Source: Halocafeteria seosinensis (lineage: Eukaryota > Sar > Bigyra > Bicosoecida). From it: a DNA stretch of 39,952 nucleotides. Both the position numbers and the translations under genes were made by a program. Below are positions 39,928 to 39,952 of this stretch, piece after piece. The notes under the pieces are model-generated. The model was given only the letters and a program-made list of their open reading frames with translations. It searched no databases and was not told the origin of the DNA. Location: the NCBI GenBank assembly GCA_001687465.1, contig LVLI01000081.1:1-39952 (forward strand), read 5' to 3'. Within the stretch, counting starts at the first letter, position 1; each line of letters opens with the position of its first letter.

Positions 39928-39952
39928 ATTCCAACTCTCAAGGTTTCAGCAT

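Noticed and set aside
1-39952. tRNA or rRNA genes
   Set aside because: I looked for T-arm type GGTTCRA motifs with matching acceptor stems and for conserved rRNA stretches, and found none that fit. A covariance-model scan would be decisive.

Overview
This is a window of eukaryotic nuclear DNA. The protein families are eukaryotic (TM9SF/EMP70, TMEM135, COA1-like, a RING1-type Polycomb ubiquitin ligase, a METTL13-like methyltransferase). The genes are interrupted by very short introns of about 48-84 nt that mostly start GTAAGT, GTATGT or GTACGT and end CAG. Base composition looks moderate, and four unresolved bases mark it as draft assembly. A Crinkler/RHS-like NTPase relic, a GLUG-like surface-protein relic, a retroelement with RNase H and chromodomain, and a secreted L,D-transpeptidase-like enzyme suggest an alga, heterokont or other protist, or possibly an early-diverging fungus. 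I cannot name the lineage from sequence alone.

Layout. 1-3.7 kb: a 5'-truncated unknown gene (+) converges on a CCCH zinc-finger gene (-). 4.3-5.8 kb: relic of a coiled-coil plus P-loop (Crinkler/RHS-like) gene, broken by three in-frame stops and a perfect 62-bp tandem duplication. 6.2-7.8 kb: 3' part of a retroelement (RNase H then chromodomain) ending in a conserved tail that runs into (GT)n; two further copies of this tail lie at 7.8 and 30.4 kb. 8.2-8.8 kb: small internally duplicated membrane protein (-). 9-9.9 kb: non-coding, with repeats and a 13-bp hairpin. 10-12.9 kb: TMEM135-like gene (+, seven exons). 13.4-15.8 kb: metallopeptidase-like gene (+). 16-17.9 kb: TM9SF gene (+). 18-18.9 kb: COA1-like gene (-), converging on TM9SF with a 37-bp gap.

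19.2-29.3 kb: three head-to-tail paralogues (-) of an unrecognised polytopic membrane protein family with conserved intron positions. This is the most distinctive part of the window. 30.4-31.6 kb: retroelement tail, hairpins and a frameshifted GLUG-like relic. 31.6-36.1 kb: three intact minus-strand genes (METTL13-like methyltransferase, secreted L,D-transpeptidase-like protein, RING1). 36.1-37.7 kb: non-coding, with a 32-bp-period repeat array. 37.7-38.7 kb: secreted glycine-rich protein with a Ser/Thr-rich tail (+). 39.6-39.9 kb: chromodomain-like ORF (-).

Apart from the tandem membrane-protein array, the genes look like independent housekeeping or surface functions rather than a cluster. 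Exon models were derived by hand from splice motifs, reading phase and homology expectations. Each listed model keeps an open frame across all junctions.
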